Shown here: piece by piece, positions 8,471 through 16,684 of the stretch | How positions within the stretch are numbered: the stretch's first letter is position 1 | Layout of the letters: each line of letters begins with the position of its first letter | Assembly (NCBI RefSeq): GCF_036108815.1 | Contig: NZ_CP107985.1 | Coordinates: forward strand, 8,739,501-8,803,500 | Origin: Streptomyces sp. NBC_00353 | GTDB lineage: Bacteria > Actinomycetota > Actinomycetes > Streptomycetales > Streptomycetaceae | Length of the DNA stretch: 64,000 nucleotides | Direction: 5' to 3' | Translations under genes and position numbers: made by a program | Notes under the pieces: generated by a model | Databases searched by the model: none | Seen by the model: the letters and a program-made list of their open reading frames with translations, nothing else | What the model was told of the DNA's origin: nothing

Positions 8471-9430
8471 ATGTCGGCCCCCACCCTGTCCACCAGCAAG
8501 GCGACCAGGCCACGCCACGGACACCCGGGCCCCGCCCGCCCGAACTCCGCCCGCGAGGAGTTCGTACGAGCCGTGCGCCGCAACATCTCGGCGCACGGCT
8601 TCCTGATCGGGGCGGTGCTCTGCTTCTCGTTCTTCTCCTGGTACCCGATGGTCCGGGAATTCATCCTGGCCTTTCAGAAGAACGAGAACGGAAAGACCAC
8701 CTGGGCCGGCTGGTCCAATCTCAGTTACGTCGTCAACGACCCGGCCTTCTGGCAGGCCTGGCGCAACACCCTGCTCTTCACCGGCCTGGCCCTGCTGCTG
8801 GGCTTCCTGGTCCCGTTCGTCGTCGCCGTCGTACTCAACGAATTCCGGCACGGTCAGGGCTACCTGCGGCTACTGGTCTATCTGCCGGTGATGCTGCCAC
8901 CGGTCGCCTCGGTCCTGCTCTTCAAATACTTCTACGATCCCGGCTACGGACTCTTCAACCGCATCCTGGAGGTCTTCCACCTCCCCGCCCAGCAGTGGCT
9001 GCAGTCCACGGACACCGCGATGCTCTCCGTCGTCATCGCGGCCACCTGGATGAACATGGGCGGCGCCACCCTGATCTACCTCGCCGCACTCCAGTCGATC
9101 CCCGGCGAACTGTACGAAGCCGCCGAACTGGACGGCGCGGGACTGCTGCGCAGGGTCTGGCACGTCACCGTCCCGCAGACCCGGCTCATCCTCTCGCTGC
9201 TCCTGCTGATGCAGATCATCGCGACGATGCAGGTCTTCACCGAGCCGTTCCTCCTCACCAACGGTGCGGGCCCCGAAGGTTCCACCACGACCGTCGTCTA
9301 CCTGATCTACCAGTACGCCTTCAACTTCAACAACTACGGCAGTGCGGCCGCCCTCGGACTCGTCCTGCTCGTCGTCCTCGCGGGCTTCTCCGCGGTGTAC
9401 GTACGACTCAGCCGCAGCAGCGAAGACTAG
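8471..9430 (+). CDS. Sugar ABC transporter permease (MalF-type)
   Basis: A 319-residue inner-membrane permease with about six hydrophobic segments after a basic cytoplasmic N-terminus. The EAA loop that docks on the ATPase is visible as AAELDGAGLLRRVWHVTVP, about residues 215-235. AGGAGA precedes the ATG. It lies 87 bp after the binding-protein gene and 13 bp before the second permease, so the three form one operon. It should pair with the 9444 protein and a shared ATPase (MsiK) to import the sugar captured by the lipoprotein. Confidence 0.93.
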   Translation: MSAPTLSTSKATRPRHGHPGPARPNSAREEFVRAVRRNISAHGFLIGAVLCFSFFSWYPMVREFILAFQKNENGKTTWAGWSNLSYVVNDPAFWQAWRNTLLFTGLALLLGFLVPFVVAVVLNEFRHGQGYLRLLVYLPVMLPPVASVLLFKYFYDPGYGLFNRILEVFHLPAQQWLQSTDTAMLSVVIAATWMNMGGATLIYLAALQSIPGELYEAAELDGAGLLRRVWHVTVPQTRLILSLLLLMQIIATMQVFTEPFLLTNGAGPEGSTTTVVYLIYQYAFNFNNYGSAAALGLVLLVVLAGFSAVYVRLSRSSED

Positions 9431-9443
9431 GAGGGGCCCGACC

Positions 9444-10394
9444 ATGGCATCGAACGCCTTCGTCTCCCGACGGCGCGTGCCCGGACAGCGCAGGGCCGAA
9501 CGGCGCGCCGCCGACCTGGGACGCCAGCGCACTCTGATCTCACCGGCCCAGCTCGCCCGGCCCCGCGGCAGGACCGTCTACTGGATCGTGTTCGGCGTGG
9601 TGATCGCCCTGTTCACCGTGGCCTTCCTCGGGCCGCTCTACTGGATGGTCACCGGCGGACTCAAGACCACCCAGGAAGTCGTGCAGAGCCCGCCGACCGC
9701 CTTCCCCACGTCGGTCCACACGGAGAACTATTCCCGGGCGTGGACGGTGATGGACCTGAGCCGGCTCCTTTTCAACACCCTGTACTACGCGTTCGGCGCG
9801 CTCGCCTTCCAGTTGCTCTTCGACGTCGCCGCCGCCTACTCGCTCTCCAAGCTGCGGCCCGTCTTCGGCAAGGTCATCCTCGGCATGATGCTGGCCACGC
9901 TGATGATCCCGGCCACGGTCCTCGTCGTACCCCAGTACCTCACCGTTCTCGACGTGCCGATCGTGCAGCGCAATCTGCTCAACTCACCCTGGGCGATCTG
10001 GCTGCCGTCCGTCACCAATGCCTTCAACATCTTTCTGCTGAAGCGGTTCTTCGACTCGATCCCGCGCGAACTCCTCGACGCAGCCGCGATCGACGGGGCG
10101 ACGCCCCTGCGCACCCTGCGCTCCGTGGTGCTGCCGATCTCCCGGCCGATCCTCGGCGTCGTCTCCATCTTCGCGATCGTCGGCGTCTGGAAGGACTTCC
10201 TCTGGCCGATGCTCACCCTGCCCGACCCCAGCAAGCAGACCCTCAACGTGGGCATCTACTCGCTGGCCAGCGGTGTCCCCGAGAACGTCCTCATCGCGGC
10301 ACTCACCATCGCGTCCATCCCGACGCTGCTCATCTTCCTGCTCTTCCAGCGCAACATCATGAGCGGACTCACCGCGGGCGGCCTCAAGGGCTAG
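9444..10394 (+). CDS. Sugar ABC transporter permease (MalG-type)
   Basis: A 316-residue second CUT1 permease. I chose the ATG at 9444 because GGAGGGG sits just upstream, and a longer in-frame start would overlap the previous gene by about 90 bp. The N-terminus is basic and cytoplasmic, followed by roughly six membrane spans. The EAA loop DAAAIDGATPLRTLRSVVLP lies near residues 215-234. It is the partner of the 8471 permease in importing alpha-gluco-oligosaccharides, as inferred from the neighbouring glucanase and GH13 genes. Confidence 0.93.
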   Translation: MASNAFVSRRRVPGQRRAERRAADLGRQRTLISPAQLARPRGRTVYWIVFGVVIALFTVAFLGPLYWMVTGGLKTTQEVVQSPPTAFPTSVHTENYSRAWTVMDLSRLLFNTLYYAFGALAFQLLFDVAAAYSLSKLRPVFGKVILGMMLATLMIPATVLVVPQYLTVLDVPIVQRNLLNSPWAIWLPSVTNAFNIFLLKRFFDSIPRELLDAAAIDGATPLRTLRSVVLPISRPILGVVSIFAIVGVWKDFLWPMLTLPDPSKQTLNVGIYSLASGVPENVLIAALTIASIPTLLIFLLFQRNIMSGLTAGGLKG

Positions 10395-10509
10395 AGCCAC
10401 CCACTGCAGCAGCCTTCTCCTCCCCAGCGCTCCGCCGTCGGCTCTCCCATCCAGCGCCCCGCTGTCCGGGGCCGGCGGCGGAGTCCCACCTGCCCGAAAG
10501 GAACGCCAC

Positions 10510-12132
10510 GTGGCAGCCAACCGTCCGTCCCAGCCCACCGTGAACTGGTGGCGCGACGCCGCTATTTACCAGATCTATGTACGCAGCTTCGCCGACGGCG
10601 ACGGTGACGGCACCGGCGACCTCGCTGGGGTACGGGCCAAGCTGCCCTACCTCGTCGAACTGGGCGTGGACGCCCTCTGGTTCACCCCCTGGTACCTCTC
10701 GCCGCTCGCCGACGGCGGATACGACGTGGCCGACTACCGCACCATCGACCCCGCCTTCGGCACCCTCGCCGAGGCCGAGAAGCTGATCGCCGAGGCCCGT
10801 GAACTGGGCATCCGTACGATCATCGATATCGTCCCCAACCACGTGTCCGACCAGCACGTCTGGTTCCGGGCCGCCCTCGCGGCCGGCCCCGGCAGCCCCG
10901 AGCGGGAGCTCTTCCACTTCCGGCCCGGACGCGGCGCGGACGGCGAGATCCCGCCCAACGACTGGGTCTCGGAATTCGGCGGCACGCCCTGGACCCGGCT
11001 CGCCGACGGCGAGTGGTACCTGCACCTGTTCGCCACGCAGCAGCCCGACCTCAACTGGGCTCACCCGGCGGTCCGTCAGGAACACGAGGACGTCCTGCGC
11101 TTCTGGTTCGAGCGAGGTGTGGAGGGTGTACGGATCGACTCGGCGGCCCTGCCCGCCAAGGACCCCGCCCTGCCCGACTTCGTCGAGGGCCGCGACCCCC
11201 ACCCCTACATCGACCGGGACGAACTGCACGACATCTACCGCTCCTGGCGCGCCATCGCCGACGAGTACGGAGCCATCTTCGTCGGAGAGGTCTGGCTCCC
11301 GGACGCCGAGCGGTTCGCCCGCTATCTGCGCCCCGACGAGCTGCACACCGCCTTCAACTTCAACTTCCTGGCCTGCCCCTGGGACGCCGGACGGCTTCGC
11401 TCCGCCATCGACGACACGCTCGCCGAGCACGCCGCGGTCGGTGCCCCCGCCACCTGGGTCCTGTGCAACCACGATGTGACCCGGACCGTCACCCGTTACG
11501 GACGTGAGGACACCGGTTTCGACTTCGCGGCGAAGACCTTCGGCACCCCGACGGATCTCGGACTCGGCACCCGGCGGGCGCGCGCCGCGGCGCTGCTCTC
11601 GCTGGCCCTGCCGGGCGCGGCCTACCTCTACCAGGGCGAGGAGCTGGGCCTTCCGGAAGCGGACATCCCCCGCGGCCGGATCCAGGACCCGATGCACTTC
11701 CGCTCCGGCGGGACCGACCCGGGACGCGACGGATGCCGGGTGCCGCTGCCCTGGTCGGCACAGGAGCCGTACGCCGGTTTCGGATCCACCGTCGAGCCCT
11801 GGCTGCCACAACCCGCGGACTGGGCGACGTACGCCGCCGATCTGCAGCGCGCCGATCCGGACTCGATGCTCAGCCTGTACCGCGCGGCCCTCCGGCTGCG
11901 CCGCACCGCGCCCGGCTTCGGCAGCTCGGGGACACCGGGGGAGCAGCTGGAGTGGTTGCCGACCGAGCCCGGGGTGCTTGCCTTCACCCGCGGCGACCGG
12001 CTGATCTGCATCGTCAACCTGGCCGAGGAGCCCATCGAACTCCCCGGCCACACCGAGGTCCTGCTCATCAGCGGCCCGCCGGCCGACGGAGGGAGGCTCC
12101 CGCAGGACACCGCGGCCTGGCTACGGGGCTGA
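10510..12132 (+). CDS. GH13 alpha-glucosidase/oligo-glucosidase
   Basis: A 540-residue cytoplasmic enzyme of the alpha-amylase clan. It starts at a GTG with AAAGGA upstream. All four conserved GH13 regions are present: DIVPNHV (about 105-112), GVRIDSA with nucleophile Asp210, GEVWLP with acid/base Glu260, and CNHD with the transition-state Asp322. FATQQPDLNW is the signature of exo-acting alpha-glucosidases and oligo-1,6-glucosidases, and there is no signal peptide. It probably releases glucose from imported alpha-linked oligosaccharides. It follows the importer operon by 115 bp and is likely co-transcribed. Linkage specificity (1,3, 1,4 or 1,6) cannot be told from sequence by eye. Confidence 0.9.
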   Translation: MAANRPSQPTVNWWRDAAIYQIYVRSFADGDGDGTGDLAGVRAKLPYLVELGVDALWFTPWYLSPLADGGYDVADYRTIDPAFGTLAEAEKLIAEARELGIRTIIDIVPNHVSDQHVWFRAALAAGPGSPERELFHFRPGRGADGEIPPNDWVSEFGGTPWTRLADGEWYLHLFATQQPDLNWAHPAVRQEHEDVLRFWFERGVEGVRIDSAALPAKDPALPDFVEGRDPHPYIDRDELHDIYRSWRAIADEYGAIFVGEVWLPDAERFARYLRPDELHTAFNFNFLACPWDAGRLRSAIDDTLAEHAAVGAPATWVLCNHDVTRTVTRYGREDTGFDFAAKTFGTPTDLGLGTRRARAAALLSLALPGAAYLYQGEELGLPEADIPRGRIQDPMHFRSGGTDPGRDGCRVPLPWSAQEPYAGFGSTVEPWLPQPADWATYAADLQRADPDSMLSLYRAALRLRRTAPGFGSSGTPGEQLEWLPTEPGVLAFTRGDRLICIVNLAEEPIELPGHTEVLLISGPPADGGRLPQDTAAWLRG

Positions 12133-12211
12133 TCCAGGCGCGTACCCACCGGCCGACACGCGGGTTCGCGGGCGGATCGCGGCGGGCTCGGGGCTGCGGC
12201 AGAGTGGGCAC

Positions 12212-12529
12212 ATGGATGATCTCAACGCCCTCGCCGACGAGCATCTGGCCGCCGCGCGTACGTCCCCGCACGGCCGCAGCGCCCACCTGCTGCTGCGACA
12301 GGAGCCGCTGCGACAGACGGTCATCGCGCTCACCGAGGGCTCGGCCCTCGACGAGCACAACGCGCCGCCCGCGGCCTCGCTCCAGGTCCTGCGCGGGGCC
12401 GTCCGCCTCACCGCGGCCTCCGGCGACGTGGAACTGACCGCGGGAGGACTGCAGCCCATCCCGCACGAACGGCACGGGCTGCTGGCGCTGGAGGACGCGG
12501 TGGTGCTGCTGACCGCGGTCAACGACTGA
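12212..12529 (+). CDS. Small cupin-like protein
   Basis: A 105-residue protein with a single beta-barrel-like pattern: SALDEHNAPPAASLQVLRGAVRLTAASGDVELTAGGLQPIPHERHGL. The His in DEHN and the later PHERHGL pair resemble the metal-binding positions of small cupins. Such proteins bind small ligands or act as simple isomerases. No partner gene is obvious. It sits on the same strand as the GH13 gene 80 bp upstream and converges on the MFS gene. The function is unknown. Confidence 0.75.
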   Translation: MDDLNALADEHLAAARTSPHGRSAHLLLRQEPLRQTVIALTEGSALDEHNAPPAASLQVLRGAVRLTAASGDVELTAGGLQPIPHERHGLLALEDAVVLLTAVND

Positions 12530-12596
12530 CCCCTGCCACCGCTCCGGGACCCGGCGGGACCACGGCGCGCCCGGCGCGGAACCGTCCGTGACGGCG

Positions 12597-13847
12597 TCAC
12601 CGCGTCCGTACGCGTACCCGCTCCCACACCCACAGCACGAGGCTGCCCGCGGCGAGCGAACCGCCCAGGACACAGATGCCGGTCCAGCCCGCGCGCGACC
12701 AGACCACCGAGGCGAGTGCGGCGCCTGCCGCCCCGCCCAGGAAAAACAGGGTCATGAAGCCGGAGTTGATCCGGTTGCGGGCTTCGGGGCGGAGCGCGTA
12801 GATCACGTACTGGCTGCTGTTCAGCCCCGCCTGCTGGGCCACGTTCAGGGAGATCACGCCTACGGCGAGCCACAGCGGCGAGGACTCGCCCGCCAGGAGC
12901 AGCGGCCAGGAGAGCGTGAGCAGGCAGGCCGACACTCCGGAGACCAGCTGCACGCGGCCGCGGTCACCGAGCCTGGCCGCGACGTTCATACCCACCACGC
13001 CGATGACGCCCAGCAGACCGAAGAGCCCGATCGCGGCCGCGTTCCAGCCGAAGGGCGGCCGGGTCAGCAGAAAGGTCAGCGCGGTGAGCTGCACGCTGTA
13101 CGAGGCCATAGAGAAGGCCGCGACGGCTGACCGCATGCGCAGCAGGGGCTCCTCGCGCAGCAGCGAGAGGGTGGAGCGCAGCAGTCCGCCGTAGGGCATC
13201 GGGATGGCGGCGCCCGCCCCGGGCAGCCGGGGCAGGTTGCGGTGCAGAAGTACGGCCATGGCCGCCATGAGCAGGGCGTTCATCCAGTACGCGGTGCGCC
13301 AGCCGCCGAGTTCCGACAGCGCGCCGGAGGCCAGTCGGCCGACCAGTCCGCCGAGCAGGACACCGGACATGACGACGCCGACGATCCTGCCGCGTGCGGC
13401 CGGAGCCGCAAGGGCCGCCGCGAACGGCACCACGACCTGGGCGCCGACGGACGTCAGCGCGGTGAGAGCCGTCCCCGCAATCAGCAGGGGGCCGCTGGGG
13501 GCCGCGGCCGTCAGCAGAAGGAAGAGCGCGGTGAGACCGAAGAGGCCCACGGCGAGCCGGCGGCGCTCCATGACATCCCCGAGCGGCACCAGCAGGATCA
13601 GGCCCAGCGCGTACCCGCCCTGGGCAGCGGTCACGATCAGCCCCGCCGCCGTGACACCGATGTGCAGGTCTGCCTCGATCACGTCGAGCAGGGGCTGGGC
13701 GAAGTAGTTGCCCGCGGCCGAGAGCCCGGCTGCGACGGCCATCAGAGCGGCGAGCCCGCGCCCGAGCACGGGCAGCGGTTTCGGGGCGGTCGTCGGGACG
13801 TCGGGGCGCCGCGTCCCGTGGTGTGTCGCGTGTGCGGAATGAGCCAT
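12597..13847 (-). CDS. MFS transporter, drug/sugar efflux type
   Basis: A 416-residue integral membrane protein with about 12 hydrophobic segments. The DHA-type loop-2/3 motif is seen as GDVMERRRLAVG, with GVLLGGLVGRLASG later. Its closest family look is the YnfM/arabinose-efflux group of proton-driven exporters. The gene is divergent from a LysR regulator with only 80 bp between starts, a classical arrangement in which the regulator controls the exporter. The N-terminus is unusually His-rich for about 15 residues. The exported compound is unknown. Confidence 0.88.
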   Translation of the reverse strand: MAHSAHATHHGTRRPDVPTTAPKPLPVLGRGLAALMAVAAGLSAAGNYFAQPLLDVIEADLHIGVTAAGLIVTAAQGGYALGLILLVPLGDVMERRRLAVGLFGLTALFLLLTAAAPSGPLLIAGTALTALTSVGAQVVVPFAAALAAPAARGRIVGVVMSGVLLGGLVGRLASGALSELGGWRTAYWMNALLMAAMAVLLHRNLPRLPGAGAAIPMPYGGLLRSTLSLLREEPLLRMRSAVAAFSMASYSVQLTALTFLLTRPPFGWNAAAIGLFGLLGVIGVVGMNVAARLGDRGRVQLVSGVSACLLTLSWPLLLAGESSPLWLAVGVISLNVAQQAGLNSSQYVIYALRPEARNRINSGFMTLFFLGGAAGAALASVVWSRAGWTGICVLGGSLAAGSLVLWVWERVRVRTR

Positions 13848-13906
13848 GTCCCACAGCCTCGGGGTGCAGCCACTGATGAGTCCAACACATGTTTTTCATT
13901 CGATCG

Positions 13907-13921
13907 ATCGTGGTTCACGAT
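13907..13921. promoter_or_regulatory. LysR-type binding box (T-N11-A palindrome)
   Basis: ATCGTGGTTCACGAT is a 15-bp palindrome with perfect 6-bp arms and the T-N11-A spacing recognised by LysR regulators. It ends 6 bp before the lysR start codon and lies in the 80-bp gap to the divergent MFS gene, so it is well placed for autoregulation and control of the exporter. Confidence 0.7.
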
Positions 13922-13927
13922 GGATGG

Positions 13928-14821
13928 ATGGAGCTTCAGCAGATGCGATACGTGGTGGCGGTGGCGGACCTGCGGAACTTCACCCGCGCCGCGAAGAAAT
14001 GCCTGGTCGTCCAGTCCGCGCTGAGTCATCAGATCGCGCGTCTGGAGAAGGAGCTCGGGGCCCGGCTGTTCGACCGCACCAGCCGTCATGTCCGGCTCAC
14101 CGCAGCAGGTGAGGCGTTCCTGCCCGCGGCCCGCCAGGCCCTGGATGCGGCGGAACGGGCCCGCGCCGAGGTGGCGGCAGCGGCGGGGGAGGTCAGCGGG
14201 CGCCTCGCCATCGGGGCGATCCCGACGCTCTGCGCGGTCGACATCCCGGCCGCGCTGCGGGAGTTCCACCTCCGCCATCCGAAGGTCCGTATCGACCTCA
14301 AGGAGGGGCCGAGCAAGGATCTGGTCCAGGAAGTGCAGGACGGCACGCTCGATGTCGCCTTCCTCGGTGTGCTGCCGAGCTACCGGCCGAAGGGCGTGAG
14401 CGATCACGAACTCGCCCGGGGCGAGCTCGCCGCTGTGGTCGCTCCCACCCACCCGCTGGCGCGTGAGGCCGAAGTGGGTCTGGAGCGGCTGGCGGCGGAG
14501 ACGTTCGTCGACTACCCGGCAGGCACCGCGGCCCGCGCCCAGTCGGAGGAGGCGTTCGAGGCGTCGGGGCTCACCCGCGTGGTGGCCTTCGAGGTCAGCG
14601 GGACCGACTTCATCGTCCGGCTCGTGCGCAGCGGCCTGGTCGTCGCGCTGCTGCCTGCCGCGTTCGCGGCCGAACTGGCAGGAGTCACCGTGCTGCCGGT
14701 GCGCGATGCCCCGGCCCGGACGGAACGCCTGGTCTGGAGCCGGTTCCGTCCCACCCCCGCGGCCGCGGCGTTCCTGACCGGGCTCGGTATCGATACGGAG
14801 GCTGCCGCCGACCGGCCGTGA
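13928..14821 (+). CDS. LysR-family transcriptional regulator
   Basis: A 297-residue regulator. The start at 13928 (MELQQMRY) is preferred over an upstream ATG because the LysR family almost always begins a few residues before this helix. The N-terminal winged helix-turn-helix reads FTRAAKKCLVVQSALSHQIA followed by LEKELGARLFDR, exactly the family pattern. Residues from about 90 onward form the two-lobed co-inducer domain (GRLAIGAIPTL, DVAFLGVL, VVAPTHPLA). It is divergent from the MFS exporter and preceded by a T-N11-A box. The inducer is unknown and may be the exported compound. Confidence 0.93.
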   Translation: MELQQMRYVVAVADLRNFTRAAKKCLVVQSALSHQIARLEKELGARLFDRTSRHVRLTAAGEAFLPAARQALDAAERARAEVAAAAGEVSGRLAIGAIPTLCAVDIPAALREFHLRHPKVRIDLKEGPSKDLVQEVQDGTLDVAFLGVLPSYRPKGVSDHELARGELAAVVAPTHPLAREAEVGLERLAAETFVDYPAGTAARAQSEEAFEASGLTRVVAFEVSGTDFIVRLVRSGLVVALLPAAFAAELAGVTVLPVRDAPARTERLVWSRFRPTPAAAAFLTGLGIDTEAAADRP

Positions 14822-14828
14822 CGTCCCC

Positions 14829-16130
14829 TCAGGCAGGAGGCAGCGCGCGGCGGCGGCGCCGCAGGAACTCCTGCTCGGCGGCGTTGCCCGTCCGGGCGAT
14901 GGCGGCGTCGTACGCCGATGCCGCCTCGGCGCAGCGGCCCAGCCGTCGCAGCAGGTCGGCCCGCACGGCGTGGAACACGTGGTAGCGGTCGAGCCCGAGC
15001 TCCTCGACGAGCACGAGCGCCGCACCCGGTCCGTCGACCTCCGCCACCGCGACGGCACGGTTGAGCGCCACCACCGGAGTCGGCGCCTGCGCCAGCAACT
15101 GGTCGTAGAGCCGCAGGATCTGCCCCCAGTCGGTCGCCGCCGCGGTCGGCGCATCGCTGTGCACCGCGCTGATCGCCGCCTGGATCTGGTACGGGCCGGG
15201 CCGGTTCCGGCGCAGACACCGGCGTACGAGCGCCTGCCCCTCGTCGATCAACGCACGGTCCCACCGGCTGCGGTCCTGGTCGGCCAGGGACACCGGTGTG
15301 CCGTCCGGGCCCGATCTGGCGGTGCGGCGCGCCTCGGTGAGCAGCATGAGGGCGAGCAGGCCCAGCACCTCGGGTTCGTCCGGCATCAGACCGGCCAGCA
15401 GCCGGCCGAGACGGATGGCCTCCGTGCAGAGATCCTCGCGTGCGAGACGCTCGCCCGAGCTCGCCGTATGCCCCTCGTTGAAGATCAGGTACACCACGGC
15501 GAGCACCGCCCCTACCCGGTCGGGAAGGTCCGCGTCGGCCGGGACCCGGTAGGGGATCCGGGCGTCACGGATCTTGCCCTTGGCACGCACCAGCCGCTGC
15601 GCCATGGTCGGCTCCGGGACCAGAAACGCGTGCGCGAGCTCCGAGGTGGTCAGCCCGCCCAGCAGTCGCAGGGTCAGCGCGACCTGCGCGGAGATGGAGA
15701 GTGCGGGGTGGCAGCAGGTGAAGATCAGCCGCAGTCGGTCGTCGTGCACGGGCCCCTCCTCGGCCGGTTCGTCGCGGGCGTTCAGGGCCTGCGCCGACGT
15801 CGCCCGGGCTTGGCGGTCGGCGCGGGACGCCTCACGGCGCAGGCGGTCGATCGCCCGGTTGCGTGCGGTGGTGATGATCCAGCCGGCCGGGGCGGGCGGC
15901 AGCCCGGCGGACGGCCACCGCTCCAGCGCGGTGGCGAACGCCTCCTGGACGGCTTCCTCCGCGATGTCGATGTCGCCGAAGGCGCGGACGAGCACGGCGA
16001 CCGCGCGGCCGTACTCCTCGCGGAAGAGGCGCTCGATGTACGCGGTGGGTACGGCCGGTGCGTCGTCGGATGCGTCGTCCGGCGTGCGGGGCACTTCGGC
16101 GGCGCCGGGCGGCCCCGGTGCATCGGGCAT
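14829..16130 (-). CDS. ECF42-type RNA polymerase sigma factor
   Basis: A 433-residue protein, much longer than ordinary ECF sigma factors. Region 2 is seen in IERLFREEYGRAVAVLVRAFGDIDIAEEAVQEAFATALERW, and region 4 contains the helix-turn-helix LTTSELAHAFLVPEPTMAQRLVRAKGKIR. The C-terminal 200 residues are an alpha-helical, TPR-like extension (LLALMLLTEARRTAR, YQIQAAISAVHSDA, ADLLRRLGRCAEAASAYDAAIART). That architecture, plus a directly upstream DGPF/YCII gene whose stop overlaps this start codon (TGATG), is the hallmark of ECF42. The extension is believed to stand in for an anti-sigma factor. The stimulus is unknown. Confidence 0.9.
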   Translation of the reverse strand: MPDAPGPPGAAEVPRTPDDASDDAPAVPTAYIERLFREEYGRAVAVLVRAFGDIDIAEEAVQEAFATALERWPSAGLPPAPAGWIITTARNRAIDRLRREASRADRQARATSAQALNARDEPAEEGPVHDDRLRLIFTCCHPALSISAQVALTLRLLGGLTTSELAHAFLVPEPTMAQRLVRAKGKIRDARIPYRVPADADLPDRVGAVLAVVYLIFNEGHTASSGERLAREDLCTEAIRLGRLLAGLMPDEPEVLGLLALMLLTEARRTARSGPDGTPVSLADQDRSRWDRALIDEGQALVRRCLRRNRPGPYQIQAAISAVHSDAPTAAATDWGQILRLYDQLLAQAPTPVVALNRAVAVAEVDGPGAALVLVEELGLDRYHVFHAVRADLLRRLGRCAEAASAYDAAIARTGNAAEQEFLRRRRRALPPA

Positions 16131-16486
16131 CAGCCCTCCACTTCACCCTCGAACGGCCGGACCTCGACGGGCAGGGTGATCGCCCGCGCGGCCTTGCGGC
16201 CCCAGTCGAGAGCGGCGTCCAGATCGGGCGCCTTGATGATGCACAACCCGCCCAGATACTCCTTCCCCTCGGCGTACGGCCCATCGGTGATCAGTGTGGA
16301 CCCGTCCTTCGGCCGCACCATCGTGGCGGTGCTCGGGGCGTGCAGTCCGCCCGCGAACACCCAGGCCCCGGCCTCCTGGAGCTCCTGGTGGAAGACGCCC
16401 ACGTTCCGCATGATCCCTTCCAGCACCTCGGGGGCGGGCGGCTCGCCGTCGGTGGGCGTGACGACGCTCAGCAGGTAGTGCTTCAT
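16130..16486 (-). CDS. DGPF/YCII-domain protein
   Basis: A 118-residue protein with a strong GAGGAGG ribosome binding site. The family motif appears as STLITDGPYAEGKEYLGGLCIIKAPD, the variant TDGPYAEGKE being typical of DGPF proteins encoded next to ECF42 sigma factors. The fold is a YciI-like dimeric ferredoxin-type barrel with a conserved acid/base pair, and the biochemical activity is unknown. It is translationally coupled to the sigma factor and probably its main target through the promoter at 16536-16565. A 23-bp palindrome occupies the leader between promoter and start. Confidence 0.88.
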   Translation of the reverse strand: MKHYLLSVVTPTDGEPPAPEVLEGIMRNVGVFHQELQEAGAWVFAGGLHAPSTATMVRPKDGSTLITDGPYAEGKEYLGGLCIIKAPDLDAALDWGRKAARAITLPVEVRPFEGEVEG

Positions 16487-16505
16487 GGTGTGCCTCCTCG
16501 AGTAC

Positions 16506-16528
16506 GACGTCGGCACCGTGCCGACGTC
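16506..16528. promoter_or_regulatory. 23-bp perfect palindrome in the YCII leader
   Basis: Arms GACGTCGGCAC and GTGCCGACGTC are perfectly complementary (11 bp) around a single C. It lies 20 bp before the YCII start codon, downstream of the candidate ECF promoter. It could be an operator for a dimeric repressor or fold as a hairpin in the transcript. Confidence 0.6.
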
Positions 16529-16535
16529 CCACCCT

Positions 16536-16565
16536 CTATACGAACGGCGTCCGCCCGGATCGACA
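16536..16565 (-). promoter_or_regulatory. Candidate ECF42 promoter
   Basis: Read on the minus strand, TGTCGA (16565-16560) is followed after 17 bp by CGTATAG (16542-16536), about 50 bp before the YCII start. From memory, ECF42 promoters carry a TGTCGA -35 element and a short CG(A/T)-rich -10, so this fits autoregulation of the YCII-sigma operon. Confidence 0.6.
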
Positions 16566-16651
16566 CAAGACACATCGGTGTTCCGAGAAAATTTTCCGGG
16601 GAGCACCCCGGGACGCTCGCGACCCCCGGGACGCTGCCGCACAGAGTCTTG

Positions 16652-16665
16652 TGGGAGCGCTCCCA
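16652..16665. promoter_or_regulatory. CebR-type operator TGGGAGCGCTCCCA
   Basis: A perfect 14-bp palindrome identical to the consensus bound by CebR, the LacI-family cellobiose/cello-oligosaccharide repressor of Streptomyces. It ends 19 bp before the acetyltransferase start at 16685. Two copies of CCCCGGGACGCT, 18 bp apart, lie just upstream (16606-16617 and 16624-16635). Confidence 0.8.
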
Positions 16666-16684
16666 GTCCCGGCAGGATGGGGCG

